This document shows positions 20,956 to 22,254 of a DNA stretch of 22,254 bases, piece by piece. This stretch comes from Actinomycetales bacterium Ga0077552 (GTDB taxonomy: Bacteria > Actinomycetota > Actinomycetes > Actinomycetales > Microbacteriaceae), in the NCBI GenBank assembly GCA_001464255.1, contig LNFD01000128.1, positions 1 through 22,254 on the forward strand, given 5' to 3'. Numbering within the stretch: position 1 is the first letter of the stretch; the number at the start of each line of letters is the position of its first letter. The notes under the pieces are model-generated. The model was not told where the DNA came from. It saw only the letters and a program-made list of their open reading frames with translations, and did no database searches. A program made the translations under genes and the position numbers.

Positions 20956-20971
20956 CTAAACGATCGTTCAG
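20956..20971. promoter_or_regulatory. Probable TetR operator overlapping a leaderless promoter
   Basis: CTAAACGATCGTTCAG is symmetrical at 14 of 16 positions, with the core AACGATCGTT (20959-20968) perfect. It overlaps the minus-strand -10 TAGTAT (20953-20958), so binding by the TetR dimer would block the start of its own operon. It also lies upstream of the rhodopsin gene and could influence that side. Confidence 0.7.
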
Positions 20972-21019
20972 TCATGGGTCAACGGCTCGGCGGCGCGACC
21001 GCGACCGGCCTGTCGAGCG

Positions 21020-21096
21020 TTGACAGCGTTTCACCAGGTGACACACAGCGGATTTTGGCCGGATTAGCGGCCCCCACCGGGCGAGCGGCGTACAGT
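21020..21096 (+). promoter_or_regulatory. Rhodopsin promoter region (TTGACA; TACAGT)
   Basis: A perfect -35 TTGACA lies at 21020-21025 but has no good -10 at 17 bases. A good -10 TACAGT lies at 21091-21096 with no clear -35. Either would give a long leader (about 120-180 bases) before the GTG. The rest of the gap to 21221 shows no gene or tRNA. Confidence 0.35.
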
Positions 21097-21221
21097 CAGG
21101 CTTAATTCGTGAACTGCGGGTCCCGATCCCCTTCGCGACCGAAGATCAGAAGCAACAACTTCACTCACCCCCACGTCGAGAGCCCACCGGCATCCGACCT
21201 CTCGCGATTCGAAGGAGAATT

Positions 21222-21929
21222 GTGGACTTCCAGATCGTCCAAGCGTTTTTCATGCTCGGTTTCGTCGCCATGGCGGCCGGCACCCTGTGGTTCTACCTCG
21301 AGCGCAATGACCTGAAGCCCGAGCTGCGCTCGGTGGCGACCTACGCCGCGGTCATCACGTTCATCGCCGCGATCATGTACTACGTCATGAAGGACGTCGT
21401 CAAGTTCCCCGGCGGCGAGATCACGGCGGCCGACGTCGACGCGACCCTCCCGCTGCGGTACATCGACTGGCTCCTCACCACGCCGCTGCTCCTCGTGGAG
21501 TTCGCGCTCATCGTGGCGATCGCCGGCGCGCTCAAGAAGGGCCTGCTGACCAAGCTCATCATCGCCGACATCATCATGATCGTCACCGGCTACCTCGGTG
21601 AGATCGGCGTTCCCGGCTCGGTCGGCAACATCGTCTTCTTCGTCGTCTCGTCGGCCGCGTGGCTCTACATCGTCTACGTCGTGTACACGCTCAAGCTCGG
21701 TGCCGACGCGCCCGCGCACGTGCAGCGCGCCGTCTCGACGATGAAGTGGTTCGTCATCGCGGGCTGGGCGATCTACCCGATCGGCACCGCCACGCAGGAG
21801 TTCCTCGAGCTCAGCGGCAGCGACGCGGCCCTGGCCATCGGCGTCGCGGCGATCATCTACGTCATCGCCGACGTGCTCAACAAGGTGGGCTTCGGCCTCA
21901 TCGCGGTGCGGGCCGCCAAGCAGAGCTAG
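21222..21929 (+). CDS. Microbial rhodopsin, predicted light-driven proton pump (DTE)
   Basis: This 235-residue seven-helix protein binds retinal through Lys221 (DVLNKVGFG, helix G) and should pump protons out of the cell. In helix C, R79, D82 (primary counterion), T86 and E93 (proton donor site) give the D-T-E set of proton pumps; Asp217 is the second counterion. Leu90 is at the green/blue tuning site and predicts green absorption. Trp182, Tyr185 and Pro186 line the pocket. Helix B carries MYY (52-54) where proteorhodopsin and actinorhodopsin have a histidine that pairs with the counterion. The B-C loop (KFPGGEITAADVDATLPL) is long, and helix D has IADIIMIVTG, as in bacteriorhodopsin. The GTG start has GAAGGAG 6 bases upstream. 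No retinal or carotenoid gene is adjacent. Confidence 0.95.
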   Translation: MDFQIVQAFFMLGFVAMAAGTLWFYLERNDLKPELRSVATYAAVITFIAAIMYYVMKDVVKFPGGEITAADVDATLPLRYIDWLLTTPLLLVEFALIVAIAGALKKGLLTKLIIADIIMIVTGYLGEIGVPGSVGNIVFFVVSSAAWLYIVYVVYTLKLGADAPAHVQRAVSTMKWFVIAGWAIYPIGTATQEFLELSGSDAALAIGVAAIIYVIADVLNKVGFGLIAVRAAKQS

Positions 21930-21943
21930 CACCCGCCCTTCCG

Positions 21944-21995
21944 ACCCGGCGCGGTCGTGCCCCTCGCGGGCGCGGCCGCGCCGTGGTCGTTCCTG
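21944..21995 (+). terminator. Weak GC-rich hairpin downstream of the rhodopsin gene
   Basis: GGCGCGG near 21949 and CCGCGCC near 21976 can pair, with a further CGCGGCCGCG self-complementary core. There is no T-run, so termination here is only possible. The rest of 21930-22134 shows no gene. Confidence 0.25.
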
Positions 21996-22134
21996 GGGGT
22001 TTCCGTGCCCGGACGCCTGCGACACGGCCCGATAACGATCGCGCGCCGCACCGCGATTGAGCGGTGCTCGCACAGTACTCTCACCCCAACCACCATCGGC
22101 CGTCGCAGCGGTCGCCCCAGAGAGAGACCCGCCC

Positions 22135-22254
22135 GTGAACGACCCCGCGACCCGAAGCGCCGAGGCTGCTGGCGCCGGTGCGGGCGGCGACACGGCCCTC
22201 GTGACCGCGCCCGTGGCCGTGCCGCGGCGCATCGGTTCGAGCGAACTGCGGGTG
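22135..22254 (+). CDS. Start of a gene, possibly aldo/keto reductase (3' end outside window)
   Basis: An open frame runs from GTG 22135 to the window end (40 codons). It begins with a low-complexity Ala/Gly-rich leader of about 27 residues and then reads PRRIGSSELRV. The pattern R-[I/L]-G-S-S-x-L-x-V is how aldo/keto reductases begin their first beta-strand, so an NADPH-dependent reductase is the best guess. tRNA-dihydrouridine synthase, which also begins with an RIG...L strand, is an alternative. The upstream AGAGAGA is a modest ribosome binding site, and a later GTG start (such as 22201) is possible. Confidence 0.45.
   Translation, partial: MNDPATRSAEAAGAGAGGDTALVTAPVAVPRRIGSSELRV

Noticed and set aside
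1..22254. tRNA, rRNA, CRISPR array, insertion sequence or prophage genes
   Set aside because: No cloverleaf-like stretch, no regularly spaced direct repeats and no transposase, integrase or phage protein motifs were seen in any frame; a dedicated search was not possible here.

Overview
This is a 22 kb stretch of a high-GC Gram-positive chromosome, most likely a member of the Microbacteriaceae (Actinobacteria). The reasons are the strong G/C bias at third codon positions, frequent GTG starts and 4-nt GTGA/ATGA overlaps, many apparently leaderless genes with a -10 hexamer 6-7 nt before the start codon, and the gene set (class F sortase with a DUF4397 protein, RskA-like anti-sigma factor, HsmA, YhhN, a retinal-binding rhodopsin). 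The genus cannot be fixed from the sequence alone.

Layout. 1-702 is the C-terminal half of aspartate ammonia-lyase. 707-2245 (-) is an Ada/AlkA fusion for alkylation repair. 2343-3586 is a PrsW-type membrane protease whose reading frame is broken near 2611-2618. 3593-4654 (-) is an unknown membrane protein, and 4940-5515 a zinc-ribbon membrane protein; between their divergent starts lie two tandem GC-rich dyads. 5690-8546 is a four-gene surface module: a DUF4397 exported protein with a C-terminal anchor, a class F sortase that looks like a lipoprotein, an ECF sigma factor and its zinc-containing anti-sigma factor. Much of this module is visibly lower in GC than its surroundings. 8562-9629 (-) holds an HdeD-like membrane protein and a PNPOx-fold flavoprotein, 9715-10638 a zinc-independent quinone-oxidoreductase-like enzyme, 10639-11267 (-) HsmA and a small partner, and 11361-12077 a YhhN protein.

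rpsO (12165-12434) and pnp (16097-18364) are adjacent in many bacteria. Here they are separated by an operon of five overlapping genes. Four of these are lipoproteins that share no obvious long stretch of identity but have the same five cysteines at almost constant spacing, so they look like ancient tandem paralogues of a family I cannot name. This is the best candidate for an undescribed system in the window. pnp ends at a perfect 21-bp hairpin that also faces the end of the following TetR-ABC transporter operon (18440-20945, -).

The last complete gene (21222-21929) is a microbial rhodopsin with proton-pump residues D-T-E. Its helix B, B-C loop, helix D and helix G resemble archaeal bacteriorhodopsin more than proteorhodopsin or actinorhodopsin. 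No retinal-forming gene is next to it. The window closes in the first 40 codons of what may be an aldo/keto reductase.

No rRNA, tRNA, insertion sequence, CRISPR array or prophage gene was recognised, and no gene-free stretch exceeds 300 bases.
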